A DNA stretch of 64,000 bases. It comes from Rhizobium mayense. Lineage in GTDB: Bacteria; Pseudomonadota; Alphaproteobacteria; Rhizobiales; Rhizobiaceae. The position numbers and the translations under genes were made by a program. The DNA lies in the NCBI RefSeq assembly GCF_030272705.1, contig NZ_JARFYM010000031.1, positions 54,906 through 118,905 on the forward strand. The letters run 5' to 3'. This document shows, in pieces, positions 16,748 to 26,650 of the stretch (its first letter is position 1; every line of letters starts with the position of its first letter). Below the pieces are notes generated by a model that saw nothing but the letters and a program-made list of their open reading frames with translations, ran no database searches and was not told where the DNA came from.

Positions 16748-19264
16748 ATGGCGCTTGAGACCTATCGCGAAAAGCGCGATTTTTCAAAGACATCCGAACC
16801 CAGGGGACGCAAGCGCAAGGCAGCAGCGCATAACAGTTTCGTCATCCAGAAACATGCAGCCCGCCGTCTGCACTATGATTTTCGCCTGGAGCTTGACGGC
16901 GTCCTGAAGAGCTGGGCGGTTGCAAGGGGACCGAGCCTGGTTCCAACGGACAAACGCCTGGCAGTCCAGGTTGAGGATCATCCGCTCGAATATGGCGATT
17001 TCGAAGGCACTATTCCGAAGGGCGAATATGGCGGCGGCTCGGTCATCGTCTGGGATCGCGGCACCTGGGAGCCGGATGGCGATCCGCACAAAGGCTTGGA
17101 AAAGGGCCACATCGAACTCGAACTGCACGGAGAGAAGCTCCACGGCCACTGGCATCTGGTCCGCATGGCAAGGCGTCCTCGGGAGAAAAATGACAATTGG
17201 CTGCTTATCAAAGGCGAGGACGACGCGGCCCGCCCCGAGGGCGCGGATGACATTCTCGAGGAGCGGCCGGAATCGGTGAAGACCGGCCGACTGATCGAGG
17301 AGCTCGAAGGAGAGCCGCCCGGATGGTCTTCAAAGACGGGCAGGATCAATCAACCCAAGCGCACCGCGGTGAAAATTGCGGCTGATCCCTCTTCCGTGAA
17401 GAAGGCCAGGACGTCGCCCTTACCCGATTTCGTCGAGCCGACATTGGCGATGCTGACGAAGAAGCCGCCGAGCGGCAAGCAATGGCTTCATGAAATCAAG
17501 TTCGACGGCTATCGCCTGCAGGCCCGCATTGAGCACGGCCGCGTCAGATTGCTGACGCGCAGCGGCCTCGACTGGTCGGACAAGTTCGGGAAGGAACTTA
17601 TTACAGCGCTCGCCGCGCTTCCACTCAAGGCGGCACTTTTGGATGGCGAGCTGGTGGTCGAGACCAGTTCCGGCGCATCGGATTTTGCAGCCCTCCAGGC
17701 CGATCTTCGTGACGGCAGGACCGATCGTTTCGTCTTCTATGCCTTCGATCTCCTCTATCTCGACGGATATGATCTGCGCGCCGTTCCCTTGGTGGAAAGA
17801 AAGAAGATACTGGAGAAAGTCGTACCTTCCGGGACCAGCAAAATCCGTTTCAGCAGTGATTTCGATGCCGATGGCGACCTGGTACTGGAGCATGCCTGCC
17901 TTCTCGGCCTGGAAGGCATCGTGTCGAAGCAAGCCGACGAACCCTATCGCTCTGGCCGTGGCAGAAGCTGGCTGAAATCGAAATGTTCCTTCCGGGAGGA
18001 GTTTGTAATTGCGGGTTATGTACCGTCTTCGACGGCGCGCAAGGCGATCGGCTCTCTCTCACTCGGCATTTTCGATAAGGGCAGGCTGCAATATGTCGGC
18101 CGCGTCGGCACGGGATTTACCAACAAGGTCGCGGAGGACCTTTATTCTCAACTCGAAAACATGCGGACGGACAAAAGCTCGTTTGATAAACGCCTCAGTG
18201 CCGATGAGGCGCGCGGCGTCCGTTTTGTCCGTCCGGAACTGGTTGCCGCAATCGAGTTCCGCACGTGGACAGGGGATGGTCTGCTGCGACACGCCGCGTT
18301 CCGCGGTCTACGCGAGGACAAGCGGGCGACCGAGGTTATTCGAGAGCCCTCCATCGCCGCGGGTAGGGAACCAGAACTGCCGAAGCGGACAGTCATTCTC
18401 ACGCATCCCGACCGTCTCTACTGGCCGGACGAGGGCGTCACCAAGGAAGGTCTCGCCGATTATTACACTGATGTCTGGAAATATATGGCGCCGTTCGCCG
18501 TACAGCGGCCACTGGCTCTGCTGCGTTGCCCCGACGGCATCGGCGGCCAGCACTTTTTCCAAAAGCATGCGTGGAAAGGTCTGAACGAAAACATTGTCGT
18601 CATCCATGACCCGAAGGACAAGGACCACACTCCACTCGTCAGCATCGATGGTCTCGATGGCTTGCTCGGTCTCGTGCAGGCGGGTTCGCTGGAGCTCCAC
18701 CCCTGGGGCAGCACGATCGCCGATTGGGAGCATCCCGATATCATCATCATGGATCTCGACCCCGGGCCTGGCGTGCCCTGGGAGCGAGTGATCGAAGCGG
18801 CGGAGGAAACGCGTGCTCGCATGAACCAGGCCGGCCTGGAAGCCTTCGTCAAGACATCAGGCGGTAAGGGCCTGCATGTCGTGTCGCCATTGAAACCATC
18901 GGCCGACTGGCTCGTCGTCAAGGCTTTCACGAAATCCATCGCCGACCAGATGGCGGCCGATAGCCCGGCGCGCTACGTCTCCACCATCACCAAGTCGAAG
19001 CGGCAGGGCAAAATCCTGATCGACTACCTGCGCAATCAGCGCGGCTCAACGGCAGTGGCGCCCTATTCGACGCGAGCGCGCCCGGGGGCTGCGGTCTCGA
19101 TGCCCTTGACTTGGGACGAACTTAGTCCTGCGATAGGGCCAGCCTATTTCACGGTCAATAATGCGCCCACTCGACTCGCGGCCCTTCGATCTGATCCTTG
19201 GGAGGATTTTCGGTCGGCCGCTGTTCCATTGGAACAACCGAAATCAAGGAGACGCAGAGCCTAG
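16748..19264 (+). CDS. ligD: ATP-dependent DNA ligase D (PE-ligase-polymerase)
   Basis: An 838-residue LigD with all three activities. Residues ~1-160 are the 3'-phosphoesterase (FVIQKHAARRLHYDFRLE; PKGEYGGGSVIVWD). Residues ~225-530 are the ATP-dependent ligase, with the adenylated Lys251 in EIKFDGYR and FYAFDLLYLDG. Residues ~550-830 are the primase-like polymerase (LTHPDRLYWP; DLDPGPGVPW with the catalytic aspartates; KTSGGKGLHV). Order PE-LIG-POL matches the Pseudomonas enzyme. With Ku it repairs double-strand breaks by end joining. It follows ku1 by 3 bases, and its stop codon overlaps that of the convergent ku2. Confidence 0.95.
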   Translation: MALETYREKRDFSKTSEPRGRKRKAAAHNSFVIQKHAARRLHYDFRLELDGVLKSWAVARGPSLVPTDKRLAVQVEDHPLEYGDFEGTIPKGEYGGGSVIVWDRGTWEPDGDPHKGLEKGHIELELHGEKLHGHWHLVRMARRPREKNDNWLLIKGEDDAARPEGADDILEERPESVKTGRLIEELEGEPPGWSSKTGRINQPKRTAVKIAADPSSVKKARTSPLPDFVEPTLAMLTKKPPSGKQWLHEIKFDGYRLQARIEHGRVRLLTRSGLDWSDKFGKELITALAALPLKAALLDGELVVETSSGASDFAALQADLRDGRTDRFVFYAFDLLYLDGYDLRAVPLVERKKILEKVVPSGTSKIRFSSDFDADGDLVLEHACLLGLEGIVSKQADEPYRSGRGRSWLKSKCSFREEFVIAGYVPSSTARKAIGSLSLGIFDKGRLQYVGRVGTGFTNKVAEDLYSQLENMRTDKSSFDKRLSADEARGVRFVRPELVAAIEFRTWTGDGLLRHAAFRGLREDKRATEVIREPSIAAGREPELPKRTVILTHPDRLYWPDEGVTKEGLADYYTDVWKYMAPFAVQRPLALLRCPDGIGGQHFFQKHAWKGLNENIVVIHDPKDKDHTPLVSIDGLDGLLGLVQAGSLELHPWGSTIADWEHPDIIIMDLDPGPGVPWERVIEAAEETRARMNQAGLEAFVKTSGGKGLHVVSPLKPSADWLVVKAFTKSIADQMAADSPARYVSTITKSKRQGKILIDYLRNQRGSTAVAPYSTRARPGAAVSMPLTWDELSPAIGPAYFTVNNAPTRLAALRSDPWEDFRSAAVPLEQPKSRRRRA

Positions 19265-20064
19265 CGCGTGGCTTTCGAGGCGGCGGCGACGCTCTTTTTC
19301 AATGTGTCCATGATGTTGATGACATTGCTCGGTGGCGTTTCGGCCTCGGGCTTGGTTTTGGCCGCCGGTTTCCGTCCCTTCTTTTTTGCGGCGATCAGAT
19401 CGTGCAGCTTGTCCTGCACCGGATCGCTCGCCATCGATGGTGTCCAGGGCTTCGTCTGCTCGTCGATCAACTGCAGGACAAGCGACATCAAGGACGGATC
19501 GGCCTTGTCCGCCTTGATCGTTTCGAAATAGGCCTCCTTATCGCGGACCTCGTCGCCGTAACGCAATGTCCATAACACGATGCCCTTGTCGCGGGGCTCA
19601 AGCATGACGGCCCGTTCGCGGCGATACATCACCAATCGGGAGATGCCGACTGTCTTGGTCGCGGCCATGGCGTCGCGGATGACGCAGAAAGCCTCTTCGC
19701 CGACGGGATCGTCGGGGGTCAGGTAATGCGGCTGGTCGAGCCAGATCCATTCGATAGAGTCGCGCGGTGCGAAGACATCGATATCGATCGTGCGGGTGCT
19801 TTCGAGCGCGACGGACTCCAGTTCGTCGTCTTCGATCAGCACATACTCGCCCTCGCCACGCTCATAGCCTTTGACCTCGTCGTCTTCCTTCACCACCTTG
19901 CCGGTGACGGAGTCGACATATTGGCTGACGACGCGGTTTCGGGTTTCGCGATTGAGGGTGTGGAAACGGATCTTCTCATTTTCCGATACAGCCGGCGCCA
20001 TCGCGACCGGGCAGGTCACCAGCGAGAGCTTGAGATAGCCTTTCCAGAAAGAACGCTGAGCCAT
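19261..20064 (-). CDS. ku: Ku protein, second copy
   Basis: A 267-residue Ku paralog (AQRSFWKGYLKLSLVTCPVA; RFHTLNRETRNRVV; DQPHYLTPDDPVGEEAF), clearly diverged from the first copy. Its C-terminus is Lys/Ala/Pro-rich but ends in a helical NVINIMDTLKKSVAAASK segment. A GGGAG box sits 8 bases before the ATG at 20062-20064. An earlier ATG 7 codons upstream would put that box inside the gene. Its stop shares the bases CTAG (19261-19264) with the stop of ligD, so the two genes converge with overlapping ends. Multiple Ku genes are known in rhizobia such as Sinorhizobium meliloti; they may form different homo- or heterodimers. Confidence 0.93.
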   Translation of the reverse strand: MAQRSFWKGYLKLSLVTCPVAMAPAVSENEKIRFHTLNRETRNRVVSQYVDSVTGKVVKEDDEVKGYERGEGEYVLIEDDELESVALESTRTIDIDVFAPRDSIEWIWLDQPHYLTPDDPVGEEAFCVIRDAMAATKTVGISRLVMYRRERAVMLEPRDKGIVLWTLRYGDEVRDKEAYFETIKADKADPSLMSLVLQLIDEQTKPWTPSMASDPVQDKLHDLIAAKKKGRKPAAKTKPEAETPPSNVINIMDTLKKSVAAASKATR

Positions 20065-20308
20065 GCTTTGATCTCCCAATTTCACATCGGAACGGCAGGC
20101 TTGACGCTTTGTTCCATCTGACGATCCATCGCCAGTCGCCGTGGTCAGGGCAACGGCCGGAAAACACTATTCTTCGAAGGTTCAATGCCTGGGGAGCAAA
20201 GCCTGCATCCCGCTATTTTTCAAGTTTGTTACTGTAACGTACTTACAGTTTCCGGTGCATTTGCTCATGCTTTGCTACAGCACTTTGTGAGTCGTCGCCG
20301 GAGGGGAT

Positions 20309-21106
20309 ATGACGATGAAATTGAACTTCGCCTGCCTGTTGATGTTTATGGGCGCTATGACGGTCGGCGGGTCGCTTCAGGCGGCCGATCTGACGCCGCT
20401 TCTCAATTCGGAAGCCAAACCCGTCGCTACGCAAAGCGGGTGGACCTTCACGTTCGCGCCCTATTTCTGGGCCGCCGGAATGAAGGGCGATATTGCGCAA
20501 TTCGGTCTGCCTGCTGTGCACGTCGACGAAAGCTTCAGCGATATTTTGCAGGATCTGGATTTCGGGTTCATGGCGGCGGGCGAGGCGCGGTATGATCGCT
20601 ACAGCATCTTCGGCGACATCATTTATGCGAAAGTCTCCCAAGATGCCCATACGCCTAGAGGTATTTTCGCAAACAACATCGAAGTCACGTCGAAGACCTT
20701 CGCCGGCCTTTTGGGTGCCGGCTATGCGCTTATCGACGAACCGTCCGGCCATCTCGACATTGTTGGAGGCGCCAGGGTGTGGTCGGTCGACACCAAAATC
20801 TCGTTCAACGGCGGCCTTCTTGGCGGCGTTAGCCGCGATGACAACGCCACCTGGGTGGACGCGGTTGCCGGGTTGAAGGGCAACTACTTCTTCACGCCTC
20901 AAATCTATCTGACCGGTTGGGGTCTCGTCGGCGGCGGTGGAGCCGATGTCGACTGGGATGTCGCCGCAGGCCTCGGATACAAATTCAACAACAGGATTTC
21001 GGCGATTGCGGGCTATCGCGCGTTGGGGGTCGACTACAACCACGACAATTTCGAATTCAACATTGTCCAGCAGGGGCCAATTCTGGGGCTCGCGATCCAC
21101 TTCTAG
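20309..21106 (+). CDS. Outer-membrane beta-barrel protein
   Basis: A 265-residue exported protein with a typical signal peptide (LLMFMGAMTVGG ... LQAADL, cleavage near residue 26). The rest alternates polar and aromatic residues as in transmembrane beta strands, with repeated glycine/aromatic turns (GWTFTFAPYFWAAGMKG, LLGAGYALI, GYRALGVDY) and ends in Phe (GLAIHF), as outer-membrane barrels do. A GGAGGGG site precedes the ATG. It lies alone between ku2 and the nitrate reductase gene; nothing connects it to either. Its specific function is unknown. Confidence 0.8.
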   Translation: MTMKLNFACLLMFMGAMTVGGSLQAADLTPLLNSEAKPVATQSGWTFTFAPYFWAAGMKGDIAQFGLPAVHVDESFSDILQDLDFGFMAAGEARYDRYSIFGDIIYAKVSQDAHTPRGIFANNIEVTSKTFAGLLGAGYALIDEPSGHLDIVGGARVWSVDTKISFNGGLLGGVSRDDNATWVDAVAGLKGNYFFTPQIYLTGWGLVGGGGADVDWDVAAGLGYKFNNRISAIAGYRALGVDYNHDNFEFNIVQQGPILGLAIHF

Positions 21107-21136
21107 AAAAACAGGATTCGTGGCCCGGCAAGCCTT

Positions 21137-23794
21137 CTATTCAGCCGCCGTCGCCAGGCACCCATCGATGATCCCGCGGATTTCGGCGCGACAGGAGCCG
21201 CAATTGGTCCCGGCGTTCAGCGCTTTGCCGACCGCCTCGACGCTGTGGCAGCCATTGCGAACCGCGCCGACGATCTGGTTGACGCCGACGCCGAAACACG
21301 AGCAGACCGTTGCGCCTGGGTCCGGTGTGTCGGTGCCTGGCCGGCCGGCGACGAGGGCGAAGCGCTTGCGCATATTGCCGTGCGATGCGGACAGTTGCGC
21401 GATCGCCCAGTTGCGGGCAACGGCGACCGGCTGGCGGGCCAGAAATAGCGCCGCAAGCAGCCTGTTTTCGTCAAAAAAGCCCAGGCGGACATCGCCGGAG
21501 GTTTGATCGGCATAACCCAGCGGTTCGACATCAGCAGGAATATTGAACGTCGCATGGCACCAATCCGCCCAGTCTTCCACGGTGTCGTTGAAAGCCAACT
21601 CCATCCGCCACCCGCCGTCGGCTTTGGCAAGCGCCCAATAGGTGGCTTCGAGCCGTTGCGGCTTTGCCATGGAAACGGCAAAGCCATAGCGGGGTGCCTT
21701 GAAGGGGCGTGCTGCGACCGCGACATTCTTCGAAGCCGGCTGGCCGGAAAAGGGATCGGTCAGCGGCGCAACGACTGTATCGATACGCGCCTTTGCGGCG
21801 AAGCTGTCGTTCCAATGCATCGGCACAAATAGGCTGCCGCGCGCCTGTCGTTCCGTCACCAACGCCCTGACGATCACCTTGCCATGCGGGCTTTCGATCT
21901 CGATCAAGCTGGCGTCGCTGACGCCGATTTCGATCGCATCACGGGGATGGATTTCGGCGAAGGGTTCGGCGATATGGGCCGACAGCCGAGCGCTTTTGCC
22001 GGTACGGGTCATCGTATGCCATTGGTCGCGGATGCGGCCCGTATTGAGCGTGAATGGGAATTCCGCGCTCGTGCGGTCCGAAACGGGCATCTTGACGGGC
22101 ACGAAACAGGCCTTGCCATCGGCATGAAAAAAACCGCCTTTGGCGAAAAAGCGCGTCGTCTGTGGTGCTGATCCCGCAGGCTGCGGCCATTGGAACGGCA
22201 AAAGCGCGTCGTAGTCATCAGCCGCGATTTGCTGGTAGGCGCCGATATCGAAATCCCGGCTGCCGTTGTTTTCGAAGCCGGAAAGGGCGGCATGTTCGGC
22301 AAAAATACCGGACTGCGAGCGGAAGGAGAAGGCTTCGGAAAATCCCATTCGACGACCGACTTCGGCCATCTGCCACCAGTCGGGCTTCGCCTCGCCAGGG
22401 GAGGGGAGAAATCCGCGCTGCCGGGAAATCCGGCGTTCGGAATTGGTGACGGTGCCATCCTTCTCGCCCCATCCCAGCGAGGGCAGCAACACATCCGCGT
22501 GTCGCGCCGTATCCGTCTGCCGCAAGACATCGGAAACGACGACGAAGGGACAGGCTTTGATGGCCGCTTCCACGGCGTCGGCGTCCGGCATCGAAACCAC
22601 CGGATTGGTCGCCATGATCCACAGGGCTTTGACGCGGCCATCGGCGACGGCGCGAAACATGTCGACGGCCTTCAATCCTGGCCGTTCGGCGATAACGGGG
22701 GAGTTCCAGAAGCGCTGCACGCGATGCCGATCGTCTGCATTTTCGATCGTCATGTGGGCGGCAAGCATGTTGGCGAGGCCGCCGACCTCGCGTCCGCCCA
22801 TGGCATTCGGCTGGCCGGTCAGCGAGAACGGCCCCATGCCGAGGCGGCCGATGCGTCCAGTGGCGAGATGGCAATTGATGATGGCGTTGACCTTGTCGGT
22901 GCCGGAGGACGATTGGTTGACGCCCTGGCTATAGCAGGTAACCACCTTTTCCGTCGTCTCGAACAAGCGGAAGAACTCGCGCAGTTGCATTGCCGGCAGA
23001 CCGGTCTTGTCGAGCAGGTCGCCGAAGCTCAGCGCCGAGGCTTCGGCGAAAGCGTCCGAGAAGCCCTCTGTGTGGAGCGCGATGAAATTCTGGTCGATGG
23101 CGGAGCTCTGGGCCAGCCGGGCAAGTAAGCCGGTAAACAGCGCGACGTCTCCATCCGGTCGGATTGCCAGATGCAGATCCGCGATATCGGAGGTCATCGT
23201 TCGGCGCGGATCGATGACGACGACCTTCATTCCGGGGCGTTCGGCTTTTGCGGCGGCAAGTCGCTGGTAGAGCACCGGATGGCACCAGGCGAGATTGGAG
23301 CCGGTCAGGATCACCAAATCGGCCAGTTCAATGTCCTCATAGGTGCCAGGCACCGTATCGGAACCGAAGGCACGACGGTGGCCCGCGACCGAGGACGACA
23401 TGCAGAGGCGCGAATTGGTATCGATGTTGGCCGAGCCGATGAAGCCTTTCATCAGCTTGTTGGCGACATAATAGTCCTCGGTCAGAAGCTGACCGGAGAC
23501 GTAGAAGGCAACCGAATCCGGGCCATGCGCGGCGATGGTTTCGCAAAAACGTTTTGCCACCAGATCAAGGGCATCGTCCCAGCTCGCCCGTTGACTGCCG
23601 ACTTCCGGATAGAGAAGACGACCGTCAAGATCGATCGTCTCCGCGAGCGCCGACCCCTTGGAACAGAGGCGCCCGTAGTTGGAGGGGTGATCAGGATCGC
23701 CTTTGACAGAAACCTTGCCGTCATCATCGATGCTGGCGATGACGCCGCAGCCGACGCCGCAATAGGGGCAGGTTGTTTTGGTCTCAGCGGGCAT
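21137..23794 (-). CDS. nasA: Assimilatory nitrate reductase catalytic subunit
   Basis: An 885-residue cytosolic molybdoenzyme that reduces nitrate to nitrite. The N-terminal [4Fe-4S] site is in CPYCGVGCGV plus GRLCSKGSAL. The large middle part is the molybdopterin-guanine-dinucleotide domain (SRLCMSSSVAGHRRAFG, CYSQGVNQSSSGTDKVNAI), followed by the cofactor-capping domain (PFTLNTGRIRDQWHTMTRTG). The last ~65 residues are a BFD-like [2Fe-2S] domain with four cysteines (CSCFG; CGSC) that takes electrons. I used the ATG at 23794, behind GGAGGAC. It is the last gene of narK-nirB-nirD-nasA. Confidence 0.95.
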   Translation of the reverse strand: MPAETKTTCPYCGVGCGVIASIDDDGKVSVKGDPDHPSNYGRLCSKGSALAETIDLDGRLLYPEVGSQRASWDDALDLVAKRFCETIAAHGPDSVAFYVSGQLLTEDYYVANKLMKGFIGSANIDTNSRLCMSSSVAGHRRAFGSDTVPGTYEDIELADLVILTGSNLAWCHPVLYQRLAAAKAERPGMKVVVIDPRRTMTSDIADLHLAIRPDGDVALFTGLLARLAQSSAIDQNFIALHTEGFSDAFAEASALSFGDLLDKTGLPAMQLREFFRLFETTEKVVTCYSQGVNQSSSGTDKVNAIINCHLATGRIGRLGMGPFSLTGQPNAMGGREVGGLANMLAAHMTIENADDRHRVQRFWNSPVIAERPGLKAVDMFRAVADGRVKALWIMATNPVVSMPDADAVEAAIKACPFVVVSDVLRQTDTARHADVLLPSLGWGEKDGTVTNSERRISRQRGFLPSPGEAKPDWWQMAEVGRRMGFSEAFSFRSQSGIFAEHAALSGFENNGSRDFDIGAYQQIAADDYDALLPFQWPQPAGSAPQTTRFFAKGGFFHADGKACFVPVKMPVSDRTSAEFPFTLNTGRIRDQWHTMTRTGKSARLSAHIAEPFAEIHPRDAIEIGVSDASLIEIESPHGKVIVRALVTERQARGSLFVPMHWNDSFAAKARIDTVVAPLTDPFSGQPASKNVAVAARPFKAPRYGFAVSMAKPQRLEATYWALAKADGGWRMELAFNDTVEDWADWCHATFNIPADVEPLGYADQTSGDVRLGFFDENRLLAALFLARQPVAVARNWAIAQLSASHGNMRKRFALVAGRPGTDTPDPGATVCSCFGVGVNQIVGAVRNGCHSVEAVGKALNAGTNCGSCRAEIRGIIDGCLATAAE

Positions 23795-23840
23795 TGAAGT
23801 GTCCTCCAAGAGCCGAAGATATTGCCGGGCGAAAGACCAT

Positions 23841-24170
23841 CTATTCCGCCGCCATCATGAGACTATCGAGCCTGATCGACAGAACGCCGTCCTCATTGCG
23901 CACCGGGATGGTGCGAACCGAACCTTCATCCGCCCCGAGCGCCTTGCCGGTTTCAAGCGAGATCACCCAATTGTGCAGTGGGCAGGTGACGGCTGCGCCA
24001 TGCACGATCCCTTGCGAAAGCGGTCCGCCCTTGTGCGGGCAATGATCCTCAATGGCGAAAACTTCGTTTTCGGCAGTACGGAAGACCGCGATCTTGCCCT
24101 GCGGGGTCTTCACGCAGCGCGCGCCGCGCAGCGGAATATCCGAGATATCCCCGATCTCAATCCAGTTCAT
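23841..24170 (-). CDS. nirD: Assimilatory nitrite reductase small subunit, Rieske type
   Basis: A 109-residue Rieske-fold partner of NirB. Unlike E. coli NirD, it keeps both cluster motifs: Cys44-Pro-His46 and Cys63-Pro-Leu-His66 (DHCPHKGG; VTCPLHNW), so it probably carries a [2Fe-2S] centre. I prefer the second of two ATGs (24168-24170), since AAGGAG is then 6 bases away; the first, at 24174-24176, abuts the ribosome site. It starts about 10 bases after nirB and is followed by nasA after a 46-base gap, in the same operon. Confidence 0.92.
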   Translation of the reverse strand: MNWIEIGDISDIPLRGARCVKTPQGKIAVFRTAENEVFAIEDHCPHKGGPLSQGIVHGAAVTCPLHNWVISLETGKALGADEGSVRTIPVRNEDGVLSIRLDSLMMAAE

Positions 24171-24180
24171 GTCCATCTCC

Positions 24181-26631
24181 TTACTCGGCCGCCTGCGGGT
24201 AACCGATCGTCGCCATCGGCTTGAACTCATGCTTGTCCTTGCCGGAGACGCGCTCCGACCAGGGGTCGACCTGGGCGAATTTCTGGCTGAAGACGAAGCG
24301 GTCGTAATAAGCCTTGCGCTTTTTGGCATCCCCCATGATCTGGCGGCGGATCTCGTCGAGACCGATGCGCTTGGCCCATTTGTAGATGCGCTCAAGATAG
24401 CGGGCCTGTTCGCGGTACATCTGCGTCAGCGCCACGATATGTTCCAGCGCCTCATCCTCGGTCTTGACCAGGCCGAGCACTTCCGTGCCCTTGATGTCGA
24501 GACCGGCAGCGCCCGCGAAATGGATCTCGAAGCCTGAATCGACGCAGATGACGCCGATGTCCTTGCAGGTCGCCTCGGCGCAATTGCGCGGACAGCCGGA
24601 AACCGCCATCTTGAGCTTTGCCGGTGTCCACGAGCCCCACATGAACTTCTCGATGCGGATGCCGAGGCCGGTCGAATCCTGCGTGCCGAAGCGGCACCAG
24701 TCGGAACCGACGCAGGTCTTCACCGTGCGCAGCCCCTTGGCATAGGCCTGGCCGGAGATGAAACCAGCCTTGCCGAGATCGGCCCAGACGGCGGGCAGGT
24801 CTTCCTTCTGGACGCCGAGCAGATCGATGCGCTGGCCGCCGGTCACCTTCACCATCGGGATCTCGAATTTGTCGACGACATCGGCGATGGCGCGCAGCTC
24901 GTTCGAACTGGTCACGCCGCCCCACATGCGCGGTACGACCGAATAGGTGCCGTCTTTCTGGATGTTGGCGTGAACGCGTTCATTGATGAAACGCGACTGA
25001 TAATCGTCGGCATACTCATCCGGCCAGTCGCAGACGAGGTAGTAGTTCAGTGCCGGCCGGCATTTCGCGCAGCCGCACGAGGTCTTCCACTCCAGCTCCT
25101 GCATCACGGCGGGGATGGTCTTCAATCCCTTGGCCTTGATCAGCCGGCGCACATCGTCATGGCCGAGCTCGGTGCAGGCGCACATCGGCTGTACGGCCTT
25201 CGGATTGTAGCTGTCGCCAAGCGTGATCGTCATCAGTTGCTCGACCAAACCGGTGCAAGAGCCGCATGAGGCGGATGCCTTGGTATGGGCGCGCACGTCG
25301 TCGAGGGACGTCAGACCCTTGGCGGTGATCGTCGAGGTGATTTTGCCCTTACAGACGCCGTTGCAGCCGCAGATTTCCGCATCATCCGGCAAGGCTGCAA
25401 CGGCCGCCATAGGGTCCAGCGGGGACCCTCCCTGGTAGGCCTGGCCGAAGATCAGCGTCTCGCGCATCTCCGAAATATCGGTCGCCTTCTTCTTCAGGTC
25501 GTTGAACCATGCGCCGTCAGCGGTCTCGCCGTATAGCACGGTGCCGATGATGCGATTGTCCTTGAGGATCACGCGCTTGTAGACGCCAGCTGCGGCATCG
25601 CGCAGCACGATTTCCTCGCGGTCGTCGCCATCAGCAAAGTCGCCCAAAGAAAAGAGGTCGATGCCGGTGACCTTGAGCTTGGTCGGCGTGTCGGAATGCA
25701 CGAAGGCGGCGGAGGTGTCTCCCGACAAATGCGAAGCGGCGACACGCGCCATTTCATAGAGAGGCGCCACCAAGCCGTAGACCATGCCGCCCACTTCGGC
25801 GCATTCGCCAAGCGCCATGATGTCGCCATCCGAAGTGTTCATGCCATCGTCGACGACGATGCCGCGGTTGACGGCGATACCGGCGTCCTTCGCGAGCCCG
25901 ACGCTTGGGCGGATGCCGACTGCCATGACGACGAGGGTCGCGGGAATGATGCGGCCGTCTTCAAGCTCGATGCCCTCGACCTTGCCGTTCCCGACAATCG
26001 CTTTGGTATTGGCCTTGGTAATGACTTTAATGCCGCGCTCTTCCACCGCCTTTTGCAGCAGATAGCCTGCAGCCGGGTCGAGCTGGCGTTCCATCAGCGT
26101 CGGCATGACATGCAGAACCGTGACATCCATCCCGCGGGAGGCAAGGCCCGCAGCAGCTTCGAGGCCGAGGAGACCGCCGCCGATGACGATTGCCTTCTCG
26201 CGCGACTGGGCGGCGAGCAACATCGCCTGCACGTCGTCGAGGTCGCGATACGTGATGACGCCGGGCAGATCCTTGCCCGGCACCGGGATGATGAAGGGCA
26301 CCGAACCGGTGGCAATTACCAGCTTGTCGTAGTTCTCGGTGACGCCGTGATCGGAGGTGACCGTCTTGGCCGCCCGATCGATATTGATGATCCTGTGGCC
26401 CTTGTAGAGCGTGATGTTATTCTTGATGTACCAGCCGTCACCGTGAATGATGATCTGCTCGTAGTCCTTTTCGCCTGAAAGTACCGGCGACAGCATGATG
26501 CGGTCGTAATTGACGCGGGGCTCGGCGTTGAAGATCGTCACTTCATAGTGGCCGGGCGCCTTTTCGAGGAGATGTTCCAGCATGCGGCCGGGCGCCATGC
26601 CGTTGCCGATGATGACAAGTTTCTGGGTCAT
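24181..26631 (-). CDS. nirB: NAD(P)H-dependent nitrite reductase large subunit
   Basis: An 816-residue cytosolic enzyme that reduces nitrite to ammonium. The FAD/NAD-binding half begins KLVIIGNGMAPGRMLEHL and contains VIGGGLLGLEAAAGLASRG. Two BFD-like [2Fe-2S] segments follow (CGCNGVCKGK; CGSCTGLVEQL and a later CGCAKCRPAL). The C-terminal sulfite/nitrite reductase part carries the siroheme/[4Fe-4S] cysteines (GSDWCRFGTQ; SGCPRNCAEATCKD). The start is the ATG at 26629-26631; an upstream in-frame start only adds a non-homologous basic stretch inside the narK end. The gap to narK is about 20 bases. Confidence 0.95.
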   Translation of the reverse strand: MTQKLVIIGNGMAPGRMLEHLLEKAPGHYEVTIFNAEPRVNYDRIMLSPVLSGEKDYEQIIIHGDGWYIKNNITLYKGHRIINIDRAAKTVTSDHGVTENYDKLVIATGSVPFIIPVPGKDLPGVITYRDLDDVQAMLLAAQSREKAIVIGGGLLGLEAAAGLASRGMDVTVLHVMPTLMERQLDPAAGYLLQKAVEERGIKVITKANTKAIVGNGKVEGIELEDGRIIPATLVVMAVGIRPSVGLAKDAGIAVNRGIVVDDGMNTSDGDIMALGECAEVGGMVYGLVAPLYEMARVAASHLSGDTSAAFVHSDTPTKLKVTGIDLFSLGDFADGDDREEIVLRDAAAGVYKRVILKDNRIIGTVLYGETADGAWFNDLKKKATDISEMRETLIFGQAYQGGSPLDPMAAVAALPDDAEICGCNGVCKGKITSTITAKGLTSLDDVRAHTKASASCGSCTGLVEQLMTITLGDSYNPKAVQPMCACTELGHDDVRRLIKAKGLKTIPAVMQELEWKTSCGCAKCRPALNYYLVCDWPDEYADDYQSRFINERVHANIQKDGTYSVVPRMWGGVTSSNELRAIADVVDKFEIPMVKVTGGQRIDLLGVQKEDLPAVWADLGKAGFISGQAYAKGLRTVKTCVGSDWCRFGTQDSTGLGIRIEKFMWGSWTPAKLKMAVSGCPRNCAEATCKDIGVICVDSGFEIHFAGAAGLDIKGTEVLGLVKTEDEALEHIVALTQMYREQARYLERIYKWAKRIGLDEIRRQIMGDAKKRKAYYDRFVFSQKFAQVDPWSERVSGKDKHEFKPMATIGYPQAAE

Positions 26632-26650
26632 GAGGGAGTTCCGATCCGAA

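Noticed and set aside
22190..23128. A 312-residue rightward ORF opposite nasA
   Set aside because: The antisense frame of a conserved molybdoenzyme; no independent support.
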